A stretch of 64,000 nt of DNA, taken from Enterococcus innesii. GTDB taxonomy: Bacteria; Bacillota; Bacilli; Lactobacillales; Enterococcaceae. Position numbers and translations under genes: made by a program. Shown piece after piece: positions 37,256-44,559 of this stretch (position 1 is the first letter of the stretch; every line of letters begins with the position of its first letter). The notes beneath the pieces are model-generated. The model saw only the letters and a list, made by a program, of their open reading frames with translations. It searched no databases and was not told the origin of the DNA. The stretch is from NCBI GenBank assembly GCA_018982785.1, contig JAHHEN010000002.1, positions 315,001 to 379,000 on the forward strand. The letters run 5' to 3'.

Positions 37256-37798
37256 TTATTTATTATCTAGTTGTTGTTGCAGAATATCTAACTCTTTTTC
37301 TTTTAAGTCCAGTTCGCGTTCCTTTAGGAAATTTTCAATTTCATTTTGTGCTTTTTGCATTTCTATTTCTTCATATTTTAAATCATTAGTACGAATATCA
37401 GCGAACAAACTAAAAGTTGGTAAGATAAGTGTAGCAGCAACTGCTATCAAAGCGCCATAAATAGTTTTGTTTGTTTTTGAAGGTTCATTAGTTGGTTCAT
37501 TAGAAGGTCCACTACCTTGAGGTACAAATAGTTTCAATAAATATAGATGATCTAAAATGAATTCTTTATCTGAATTTGAAAATTGAGAATCATTTTCTAT
37601 GAGTAAATTTAAATCTGAAGATTGAAAGCCCAAATTAAGTTTGACTAAATCTTTAACTATATCCAAGTAACTGTTATCTTTTTGTGAATAATAAAATGCA
37701 GAAACTTCTCCAAATATTCTTGCTAACTCTTCCAATGTATAATTGTTTAACAATTCAGATTCAGCACGTATTTTAGAGTTGATTAGTGTAGTCGTCAT
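37256..37798 (-). CDS. leftward accessory gene between terL and portal, membrane protein
   Basis: A 180-residue protein on the strand opposite the structural operon. It has a charged helical N-terminal half, a short Pro/Asn/Ser linker (SGPSNEPTNEPSK), one membrane segment (TIYGALIAVAATLILPTFSLF) and a C-terminal coiled coil (ENFLKERELDLKEKELDILQ). AAAGGGTG precedes ATG 37798. The promoter has an extended -10 box, TGATATAAT, at 37824-37832. Promoter, orientation and position mark it as an independently expressed moron. Function unknown; phage exclusion is a guess. Confidence 0.7.
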   Translation of the reverse strand: MTTTLINSKIRAESELLNNYTLEELARIFGEVSAFYYSQKDNSYLDIVKDLVKLNLGFQSSDLNLLIENDSQFSNSDKEFILDHLYLLKLFVPQGSGPSNEPTNEPSKTNKTIYGALIAVAATLILPTFSLFADIRTNDLKYEEIEMQKAQNEIENFLKERELDLKEKELDILQQQLDNK

Positions 37799-37823
37799 CA
37801 AAAACACCCTTTCTTTTAATTAG

Positions 37824-37832
37824 ATTATATCA
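37824..37832 (-). promoter_or_regulatory. extended -10 promoter of the leftward gene
   Basis: On the complement TGATATAAT, 26 bases before the start codon; no consensus -35 box. Confidence 0.55.
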
Positions 37833-37861
37833 AAAAAATAATTTGAAGGTGAGTGAATATA

Positions 37862-38023
37862 ATGTATAAACCTCAATATTTTAACGTAGAGCGAAAAACA
37901 CAAAACGTAATGGCTGGTAACATCGTTTATTTTACTAAAGTAACTACAACGCCTTTGGGTTACAAGAAGAAACCGCCTGAACGCATTCAAAATAAATCAG
38001 GTAGGCGATTTGCCGGAAAGTGA
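37862..38023 (+). CDS. small phage protein between terL and portal
   Basis: 53 residues, basic, MYKPQYFNVERKTQ start and GRRFAGK end. GAAGGTGAG precedes it. Short basic proteins are frequent here in related phages. Function unknown. Confidence 0.55.
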   Translation: MYKPQYFNVERKTQNVMAGNIVYFTKVTTTPLGYKKKPPERIQNKSGRRFAGK

Positions 38024-38067
38024 AGGTGATCCATATATCTAATCCAATTGAAAGGTGGTGAAAATAT

Positions 38068-39237
38068 GTGAGCTTATTTGATGTCTTTAAGCAGTCCATA
38101 CGAAATGAAGAACCTTCAGACTGGATTCCTGATCTCGTCTATGGTGATGATGAGTCCGCTCGAGCATATCTGAAAATTATGGCAAAGAATACAGTGCTTG
38201 ATTTTGTAGCAAGGACAATGTCCACACTGGAAGTAAAGTTCAAAAACAAAGATGGTACTGCTGACTGGGAATACATTTTGAATGTTCGACCCAACAATGA
38301 TATGTCGGCTGCAACGTTCTGGGAAAAGTTTTTCTACCGACTTATGGACGACAACGAAGTGCTAGTCATTTTTACTGAAGATAACCAATTGCTGATCGCG
38401 GATGATTTTTCTCGCACGGAATACGCTGTTTATGATGATGTGTTCACTGGCATAACAGTAAAGAACTATGTGTTTCAAAAAAGCTTCAGTATGTCAGATG
38501 TGATCTACATTGAATACAACAATGATAAACTTGATCGTTTTACAAAGGGCTTGTTCGAAGACTATTCCGAGTTATTTGGGCGAATCATTGAAATTGCAAT
38601 GCGAAACAATCAAATTCGTGGATCGGTGTCTATCGATTCGACCGGAAGTATTAACGAAGAAAAAGGAAAAGACGGCAAGTCACGAAGTCAAAGATTACAA
38701 GAGTATATTGACAAGGTCTACAATGCATTCAAAACAAAGTCTGTAGCAATTGTAGCAAAAATCAAAGGATTCGAGTACGAGGAATACACCAACAAACAAG
38801 GGGTTTCCAATCAATCCCTTGATGAGCTGAACAAAATGAAAACATCGTTGATCGATGATGTAGCCAACGCCATAGGAGTTCCTACGGCGCTTATTTATGG
38901 TGAAAAAGCTGAACTTGATTCTAACCTTCAAGCCTTTCGGAAGTTGTGTATCGCACCACTGATGAAGAAGCTTCAGGATGAGTTGATGGCCAAGATTATT
39001 ACCAAAAAAGAATACAAGAACGGCGAGCGTATCAAAGTTTCTAAAGTATTGCCTGTTAGCATTCTGGAAAACGCTACTCAGATCGATAAGATCGTTTCTT
39101 CCGGAACGTTCTTACGAGATGAAGTGCGTGAAGTGACAGACTATGATCCATTGCCGAATGGTGAAGGACAACAACTGATTATGACTAAAAACTATGAAAA
39201 AATGAAGGGAGGTGAGAACGAAAATGCCGGAAATTAA
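38068..39237 (+). CDS. portal protein
   Basis: 389 residues of the HK97-type portal family. It forms the dodecameric ring at the head vertex through which DNA passes. LKIMAKNTVLDFVARTMSTLEVKF and the mid-protein SLDELNKMKTSLIDDVANAIGVPTALI pattern are characteristic. A GTG start follows GAAAGGTGGTG. Its end overlaps the protease start by 14 bases. Confidence 0.92.
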   Translation: MSLFDVFKQSIRNEEPSDWIPDLVYGDDESARAYLKIMAKNTVLDFVARTMSTLEVKFKNKDGTADWEYILNVRPNNDMSAATFWEKFFYRLMDDNEVLVIFTEDNQLLIADDFSRTEYAVYDDVFTGITVKNYVFQKSFSMSDVIYIEYNNDKLDRFTKGLFEDYSELFGRIIEIAMRNNQIRGSVSIDSTGSINEEKGKDGKSRSQRLQEYIDKVYNAFKTKSVAIVAKIKGFEYEEYTNKQGVSNQSLDELNKMKTSLIDDVANAIGVPTALIYGEKAELDSNLQAFRKLCIAPLMKKLQDELMAKIITKKEYKNGERIKVSKVLPVSILENATQIDKIVSSGTFLRDEVREVTDYDPLPNGEGQQLIMTKNYEKMKGGENENAGN

Positions 39238-39928
39238 AAAAGTACCTTTTGAGTTTCACAATGAGTCAAAAGAAGGAAAACATATTCTCACCTTATCTGG
39301 TGTTATCCAAAAACGATACTGGTCAGATGATAAGTATATCGATGCCAAATTGATTCGAGATAATTTAGATGATGTGACTGATGACGTTGTTATTCGTCTG
39401 AATTCTAATGGCGGAGATGTTTTCCAAGGAGTTGAAATTTATAACTATCTGAAAAACCATAGCAGTCATATCACTGTAGAAGTCATGGCAACTGCTGCTA
39501 GTGCCGCAACATTTATTTGCGCTGGTGCAGATGAAGTAATTATGAATGTAGGTACATCATTTATGATTCATGAAGCTGAAACAGTTGGATGGGGAAATAA
39601 AACTGATATCAAGAAAACCTTACAGGCTCTTGAAACAATTGATGATTCTATCTTATCTATTTATGCAGAAAAAACTGGTCAATCAAAAGATCAAATCACT
39701 ACATGGATTAACGAAGCTAGGTGGTTCACAGCAGATGAAGCTGTAAAGTTTGGATTTGCTGATTCTGTAAAACGTGCTGAACCTCAAGAAGAACCGCAGG
39801 ATATTGCATCAATGATTCAAGATGCAGTTGCTGTTGCTATGGATAATATAAGCCAACCTGTAACAAATCAAGTGGAACAAGAACCAAAACCAAAATCATT
39901 AATCGCACGTTTGCGAAAAGGAGAATAA
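39224..39928 (+). CDS. ClpP-like prohead protease
   Basis: 234 residues, serine protease of the ClpP/S14 type used for head maturation. RLNSNGGDVFQGVEIYNYL, MATAASAATFICAGADEV with the nucleophile serine, and MIHEAETVGWGNK with the histidine are visible. ATG 39224 is preferred over an upstream GTG because GGAGGTGAG stands directly before it. It precedes the capsid gene by three bases. Confidence 0.9.
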   Translation: MPEIKKVPFEFHNESKEGKHILTLSGVIQKRYWSDDKYIDAKLIRDNLDDVTDDVVIRLNSNGGDVFQGVEIYNYLKNHSSHITVEVMATAASAATFICAGADEVIMNVGTSFMIHEAETVGWGNKTDIKKTLQALETIDDSILSIYAEKTGQSKDQITTWINEARWFTADEAVKFGFADSVKRAEPQEEPQDIASMIQDAVAVAMDNISQPVTNQVEQEPKPKSLIARLRKGE

Positions 39929-39931
39929 ACT

Positions 39932-41115
39932 ATGTTAAAAATTACAGACAAAACAGCAGATGCGAAGAAAATCTTTAACGCTATTTCTGCAAAAGAAGAT
40001 GCAACACCTGAACAAGTAAACAATGCTTTAGAAGCTTACGTCACAGCCATTGCAGAAGATGCAGGTGCACAAGTACGTGCTGAGTACGAAGAATTGAAAA
40101 ATGTAACAGATAATCGCGTCTTAGAAGCTCGTGGGATTCCTACTCTGACTGCTGAAGAAACGAAATTTTATAATGAAGTCTCAAAAGCTGGCGGATTTGA
40201 CAAAGATTTAGTATGGCCAGAAACAATCTTTGAAAAAGTATTCGAAGACTTGGAAAAAGATCATCCTTTGTTGCGCTTAATCAATTTCCAATCAACAGTT
40301 GGTAAAGTCAAGGTCATTCGTTCTCGTCGTAAAGGTGTGGCAGTGTTTGGACCATTACACAAAGATTTAGAAGGGCAACTTGATGCGGAATTCGACTCGA
40401 CAGAATACACGCAACTTGCATTGACTGCATTCATGCTAATTTCTAATGATACATTAGACTTAGGTCCTCGTTGGATCAATCGGTATGTACAGCTATCTTT
40501 ACGTGAAGCTGTTTCTGACATCTGGGAAGTGAAAATTGTTACTGGTACAGGTAATACGAGCCGATTGGTCTTTTGAAAGATTTGGATGGAGCTGTTACTG
40601 GAGGTGTATATCCTGATAAAGCTTCAGCTGGTACTTTAACTTTCAAGGATTCTGCTACTATGGTAAAAGAATTTGCTAAGGTGCTTAAAACTGCTTCAAA
40701 ATACACACATCGTATTGGCGACAACGATACTGACGGCGAGACAAAATATCGTAAGGTTTCAGGCAAAGTATACTTGATTGTAAACCCTGTTAATTATTAC
40801 GATATTGTGGCTCGAGTTACAACCCAAAATGCTAACGGCGTTTTTGTTTCGAACTTGCCATTCATTTCGCAAGATCATATCATCGAATCTTTAGATGTTC
40901 CTGAAAATAAATTGATTGCATTTATTGACGGCGAATATGATGCCACTCAATCTCGTCCTGAAAAAATTGCAGTTTACAAAGAAACCTTTGCAATGAAACG
41001 TGCAACTTTGTATGCGATTGATATGTTGGGTAATGGACAACCAACAAACAACGATGCAGCTCAAGTATATGATATTGCTATCCCTGCAGATGTTGACGGT
41101 GGCTCGGGGGAGTAA
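39932..41115 (+). pseudogene. major capsid protein (HK97-type), frameshifted
   Basis: The joined protein has about 394 residues. A helical, acidic scaffold-like N-terminus (about 1-90) is followed by the HK97 fold (DHPLLRLINFQSTVGKVKVI, FMLISNDTLDLGPRWI). The frame breaks near 40556: VTGTGNT runs into a stop while EPIGLLKDLDGAVTGG continues in the -1 frame, so one base is missing. A break in the middle of the fold is not a plausible recoding site, so sequencing error or inactivation is likely. The protease cleaves the N-terminal part in this family. Confidence 0.88.
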
Positions 41116-41255
41116 CAACGCCTAACGCTCGTATGGCGACTGTAGACTATTCTAGACTTACGGTTCCAGAACTAAAAGCGTTGTTAGACGAGCGTGCAAT
41201 TGATTATGCAAGCAACGCTAAGAAGCAAGATTTAATTAATCTATTGGAGGGATGA
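41106..41255 (+). CDS. HeH/LEM-like extension of the capsid protein, or small separate gene
   Basis: After the capsid stop (41113) the -1 frame stays open back to the capsid end and reads GVTTPNARMATVDYSRL, then PELKALLDERAIDYASNAKKQDLINLLEG, a HeH/LEM-type small helical domain. An ATG at 41133 has no ribosome site near it; the G run of the capsid end is over 20 bases upstream. The G5 run at 41106-41110 could allow a -1 slip, or one G may be missing from the sequence. Capsid C-terminal extension is therefore likelier than an independent gene. Confidence 0.55.
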   Translation, partial: GGVTTPNARMATVDYSRLTVPELKALLDERAIDYASNAKKQDLINLLEG

Positions 41256-41258
41256 CGA

Positions 41259-41537
41259 ATGAACGATCAAGTGTTTATTGATGAATTCAAGGAACGTTTT
41301 CGTATTTTTCATTCGTCCGAAAATGAAAGTATTGGCAAGCAACTGGAAAGTGGGTTTGCCGATATCAAATCAATTATTGGAGAGTTTGATCCTACAAAGT
41401 ATGAAAAGGGCAAAGAGTTGGTCTATGAGCGTACACGTTATTTAAGGAACGAGGCGCTCGAATACTTTTATGACAACTTCCAGATGATGATCATGGATGC
41501 TTCGATTGACTTGGTAGGTGATCAAGTTGCCGATTAA
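41259..41537 (+). CDS. head-tail connector protein (gp6-like)
   Basis: 92 helical residues (FADIKSIIGEFDPTKYEKGKEL, RYLRNEALEYFYDNFQ) in the size and position of the phage gp6-like connector that docks under the portal. GGAGGGATGACGA is the ribosome site. Confidence 0.8.
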   Translation: MNDQVFIDEFKERFRIFHSSENESIGKQLESGFADIKSIIGEFDPTKYEKGKELVYERTRYLRNEALEYFYDNFQMMIMDASIDLVGDQVAD

Positions 41538-41898
41538 AACAAAATATGAAAGACCTGAAATTGTGGCCGGTGATTTGAATACGCCGGTTACTTTTTTTGA
41601 AGTAAAACCAAACGATGGACCTGAACCAGGTGAACAAGAAAACAAGAAATTGTATTACTGCACTTGCTTAGTCTACAATCCTTCTTCTAAGGATAGAGAT
41701 ATTCTTAGTGGCAAAGGAACAAAAAAAGCTGTCACAATCAAGATTCGAGATCCATTCACAGATTATTTGCCAAACAATGCGCATAAAGTAGTCATGGATG
41801 ATTTCCGATACAAAGATGATGTGTGGGATATTGTAGATTTTGCGCCAGACGTTGAGAATAACGATTTTCTTAAAATCATCTTGGGGGTGACCTCATGA
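41518..41898 (+). CDS. head-tail joining (head-closure) protein
   Basis: 126 residues with the beta-rich pattern of head-closure proteins (IVAGDLNTPVTFFEV, VTIKIRDPFTDYLPNNAHKV, DVWDIVDFAPDVENNDFLKI). It overlaps the connector gene. The start is GTG 41518 or TTG 41527; neither is decisive. Confidence 0.8.
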   Translation: MIKLPIKTKYERPEIVAGDLNTPVTFFEVKPNDGPEPGEQENKKLYYCTCLVYNPSSKDRDILSGKGTKKAVTIKIRDPFTDYLPNNAHKVVMDDFRYKDDVWDIVDFAPDVENNDFLKIILGVTS

Positions 41899-42293
41899 GC
41901 GTTTCAATTAAAGGCATGGACGAGATACTAAAGAATCTCGAAGCCAAGCTAGGTCCAGCAAGAACGAACCGGATCGTGAATAAGTCGCTTAGAAACTATG
42001 GGAAAAAACTGCAACAAGATGTGCAAGAAGCGGTATCCAGCTATATGGACACTGGCGAAACACATAATACAGTAATTGCTTCCGGATTAAAAAAAGGACT
42101 GCCTAAAACGATCGAAGTTGGTTGGGGGCAAGGTTCAAGGTGGCGCTTAGTCCATTTGAGTGAGTTTGGATATACTCGGTTCGGTACGTACATTAGCCCT
42201 AGAGGGATGGGAAAATTGCAAGGTGTGGTTGATAAAACAGAAGGATCTGCATTTGAAGAGATGCGGTCAGAATTGGGGGAGTTAGCACGATGA
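41895..42293 (+). CDS. HK97 gp10-like tail-completion protein
   Basis: 132 residues starting SVSIKGMDEILKNLEAKLG, then AVSSYMDTGETHNTVIASG and a GWGQGSRWRLVHLSEFGYTRF segment, the pattern of HK97-gp10-like proteins at the head-tail joint. It overlaps its neighbours by four bases on each side. Confidence 0.85.
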   Translation: MSVSIKGMDEILKNLEAKLGPARTNRIVNKSLRNYGKKLQQDVQEAVSSYMDTGETHNTVIASGLKKGLPKTIEVGWGQGSRWRLVHLSEFGYTRFGTYISPRGMGKLQGVVDKTEGSAFEEMRSELGELAR

Positions 42294-42685
42294 AAGATAT
42301 GATGATGGAAGTCTACAATGTTTTATCTGCTGATCCTACGATTGCAAAAGAGGTGACTGCAAAGAACATCAAATTCTATGAAGTACCTGAAAGCTTCGAT
42401 TCGACCAACCCTTTTATTATCATCGATACACCACTTGGACCGCCAACTAGTGCTTACTATGCAGCCAACAAAGAGATGTCGCAAACGTTCAGTTATCAAA
42501 TTAATGTTGAAACTCAATCAAGGATTTTGACAAAAGAAATTGCAAAAGCAGTGAAAGCTGCGATGTGGGAATTTGGTTATGCTCAGTTAAATGGTGGGCT
42601 TGACGAATATTTCTCAGAAACAAAACGCTTTGTAGATGCAAGGCGGTATAGAAAAAACACAAAAATCCACGACACTGATTATTAA
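42290..42685 (+). CDS. tail component, DUF806-like
   Basis: 131 residues; FIIIDTPLGPPTSAYYAANKEM, SYQINVETQSRILTKEIAKAV and GLDEYFSETKRFVDARRYRK fit the DUF806 tail-terminator-like family. It likely caps the tail tube. It is translationally coupled to the preceding gene. Confidence 0.82.
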   Translation: MKDMMMEVYNVLSADPTIAKEVTAKNIKFYEVPESFDSTNPFIIIDTPLGPPTSAYYAANKEMSQTFSYQINVETQSRILTKEIAKAVKAAMWEFGYAQLNGGLDEYFSETKRFVDARRYRKNTKIHDTDY

Positions 42686-42716
42686 TCGGTGTCTATTTTA
42701 TTAGGAGGAATTAACA

Positions 42717-43316
42717 ATGGCAGAAACATATGGTTTTAGTACATTATCTACACGGGTCTTGAAAACCGATTTAACACCCGATACATCAAAGCAAATTCGA
42801 GTGCTTGAAGGTAAACAAAAAGAAGGTGGACCTACAGCATTTGATTTGACTGGTCTTTCAAAAGAAATTCAAAAAGTTTTTGCAGGGGATCGTGAGTACT
42901 GGATCGCTGCAAAAGGTACGGGAACTGTTGCAGCTAACTTCGGTTTGCTTGATGTTCCAGTTGCGATTGAACAAGAGTTGCTAGGTTTAGTTACATTTGG
43001 TGATGATGGCGGTATTGATGGATTCGGTGATAAAACGGAGCCTCCTTATGTGGCAACTGTTGCTGAAGCAGAAGATTTATATGGAGAACCAGTTGCTTTT
43101 GCGATGCTGGCAGGAAAATTTAATCGTGATGGCTATTCATTAGCTACTAAGAATGACGAAGACTTTGTCCCTGAAGCTGGTGAATATGTATTTAATGCTA
43201 TCACTCGGGATATTACGATCGGTGAAAAAACTGAAAAAATGAAAGTGTTGCGTGCATTTGGTGCGGAAAATGTTGCTTCGTTAAAAACTGCCGTACTTGG
43301 GGAACCTACGCCCTAA
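42717..43316 (+). CDS. major tail tube protein, short form
   Basis: 199 residues, TTP_1-like: MAETYGFSTLSTRVLKTDL, GPTAFDLTGLSKEIQKVFAGD and GTGTVAANFGLLDVPVAIEQELLG. It polymerises into the tail tube. TAGGAGGAATTAAC precedes the start. It ends with proline CCC (43311-43313) followed by TAA. Shift by +1 on CCC/CCT continues into a fibronectin-type domain, as known for the tail protein of Listeria phage PSA, so this is probably the short form of a two- or three-length product. Confidence 0.92.
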   Translation: MAETYGFSTLSTRVLKTDLTPDTSKQIRVLEGKQKEGGPTAFDLTGLSKEIQKVFAGDREYWIAAKGTGTVAANFGLLDVPVAIEQELLGLVTFGDDGGIDGFGDKTEPPYVATVAEAEDLYGEPVAFAMLAGKFNRDGYSLATKNDEDFVPEAGEYVFNAITRDITIGEKTEKMKVLRAFGAENVASLKTAVLGEPTP

Positions 43317-43659
43317 TGCTCCCCGGAATGTAACCGGGGAAATAGATGAAGATGGATCGATTTCGCTTAATTGGGATGCTGTCAAAGAAGCACAGAGCTA
43401 CGTTATCCACTATGGCGGCGCAAATCAATCTGAACCAACACAAGCTGTTAATATGGGATACTCAGAGACGACAAACTGGAATTTAGTTGTTGATAATGTG
43501 CCAGCCTTAGCTTTAGGTGATAAATTATATCTGTATCTCCAAACTTATCACCAAAAAGGATTAGGCGCTAATGACGTTGAAAAAGCCCGCTATTTACATG
43601 ATGGCGATTTTGTTGGATCAGCATGGTCAGATCCAGTCATTTTAACAAATCCCAGTTAG
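43315..43659 (+). CDS. fibronectin-III-like extension of the tail tube protein
   Basis: From the shift point the +1 frame reads NAPRNVTGEIDEDGSISLNWDAV and on to SAWSDPVILTNPS, a typical FN3-like beta sandwich that would decorate the tail surface. There is no ribosome site or proper start codon here. With a +1 shift the product is about 313 residues. This frame ends at TAG 43657-43659. Confidence 0.85.
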   Translation, partial: NAPRNVTGEIDEDGSISLNWDAVKEAQSYVIHYGGANQSEPTQAVNMGYSETTNWNLVVDNVPALALGDKLYLYLQTYHQKGLGANDVEKARYLHDGDFVGSAWSDPVILTNPS

Positions 43660-43915
43660 ACCCACGTTAACACCGAATGTGTATGTATTGGGTGATAGAA
43701 ATGTTACTGGTACTTACACAGGTGAAATAGCCAAAGGTAGGGCATATGTGAATGGGACAGCCAAAGCTTTTGGCGGTACTTTCGAAAATGGCGACTTTAG
43801 CTATTACATCGGGAGTGGGGTAACAAGTGTAACTGATAAATTTGAGATTGAAGGATTGGACAAGAATGACCAAATACTTGTAGCAAAGCAAAATATAGAT
43901 ATTTTTGAAGAGTAA
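43655..43915 (+). CDS. second Ig-like extension of the tail tube protein
   Basis: In the next +1 frame, VRPTLTPNVYVLGDRNVTG to AKQNIDIFEE (86 residues) looks like a bacterial Ig-like domain (GTYTGEIAKGRAYVNGTAKAFGG). It has no ribosome site. A second +1 shift at CCC (43651-43653, rereading as CCA) would join it in frame to the FN3 domain, giving about 398 residues in all. A one-base insertion error or mutation would explain it equally well. Confidence 0.6.
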   Translation, partial: VRPTLTPNVYVLGDRNVTGTYTGEIAKGRAYVNGTAKAFGGTFENGDFSYYIGSGVTSVTDKFEIEGLDKNDQILVAKQNIDIFEE

Positions 43916-43971
43916 AGGGATAGCCTAACAGCTATCTCTTTTTTCTACTTAGAAATCAGGAGGAATTATAC

Positions 43972-44349
43972 ATGTCAGAAATTGGAAAAGAAATCAGATT
44001 GGATCTAATGATCAATGGAACAAGAAAGACCTTCACACAAAGCCACGTACCGTATTCAAAAGCTTTGGATTACACGGATGGTGAAGCAAAACTTTTTAAG
44101 AAGGATGACGAAGGCAATGACATTGCTCCTCCAGCTAGGGAGCTTACTGAATTCCGTGCTGAGTTTGTAGCTGGCTTGTTTGATGATAAAGACTTAACTG
44201 GAACTGTCCTTTTAGATGGTATCGATGCATGGGACAGAGATTTGATCATGGAAATCATTATGTATCGTGTCTTAGGTTACGAGAAAGACGTGGAAGAATC
44301 AGATCCAACAGATAAGAAAGACCCAAAAGGAAAAAAGGACGGAAAATAA
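43972..44349 (+). CDS. tail assembly chaperone (G form)
   Basis: 125 residues: IRLDLMINGTRKTFTQSHVPYSKALDY and the DLIMEIIMYRVLGYEKD end fit tail chaperone families. It coats the tape measure during tail assembly. GGAGGAATTATAC precedes the start. The C-terminal codons contain A AAA AAG (44331-44337), a classic -1 slippery site. Confidence 0.88.
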   Translation: MSEIGKEIRLDLMINGTRKTFTQSHVPYSKALDYTDGEAKLFKKDDEGNDIAPPARELTEFRAEFVAGLFDDKDLTGTVLLDGIDAWDRDLIMEIIMYRVLGYEKDVEESDPTDKKDPKGKKDGK

Positions 44350-44558
44350 GTTCGTCCGATCATCATGAGTTACAGCTAGATGTTGTGAGATCTATATTGA
44401 AGATTTATCCCAGTTGGACAATCAATGATGTTCTGAATACAGATACGCTGTACCTTTATGAAATTATGTTTAAACAAACGCCAAAAGGAAAGAAAAACAA
44501 GAAACGCAAAGAAATTAAGCCATTGTCTGATTTAGTCAAAGGGAAAGGGGGCGGATGA
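44332..44558 (+). CDS. tail assembly chaperone, frameshift extension (T part of GT)
   Basis: After a -1 shift at AAAAAAG the frame reads GRKISSSDHHELQLDVVRSI, continues IYPSWTINDVLNTDTLYLYEIM and ends VKGKGGG at TGA 44556-44558. It has no start of its own, fills exactly the gap before the tape measure gene and follows the canonical site. This is the conserved G/GT arrangement of long-tailed phages. Confidence 0.88.
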
Positions 44559-44559
44559 T

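Noticed and set aside
40550-40580. Programmed frameshift in the middle of the capsid gene
   Set aside because: The break interrupts the conserved fold, no slippery heptamer is in phase, and a truncated half-capsid has no known use; a missing base is more likely.
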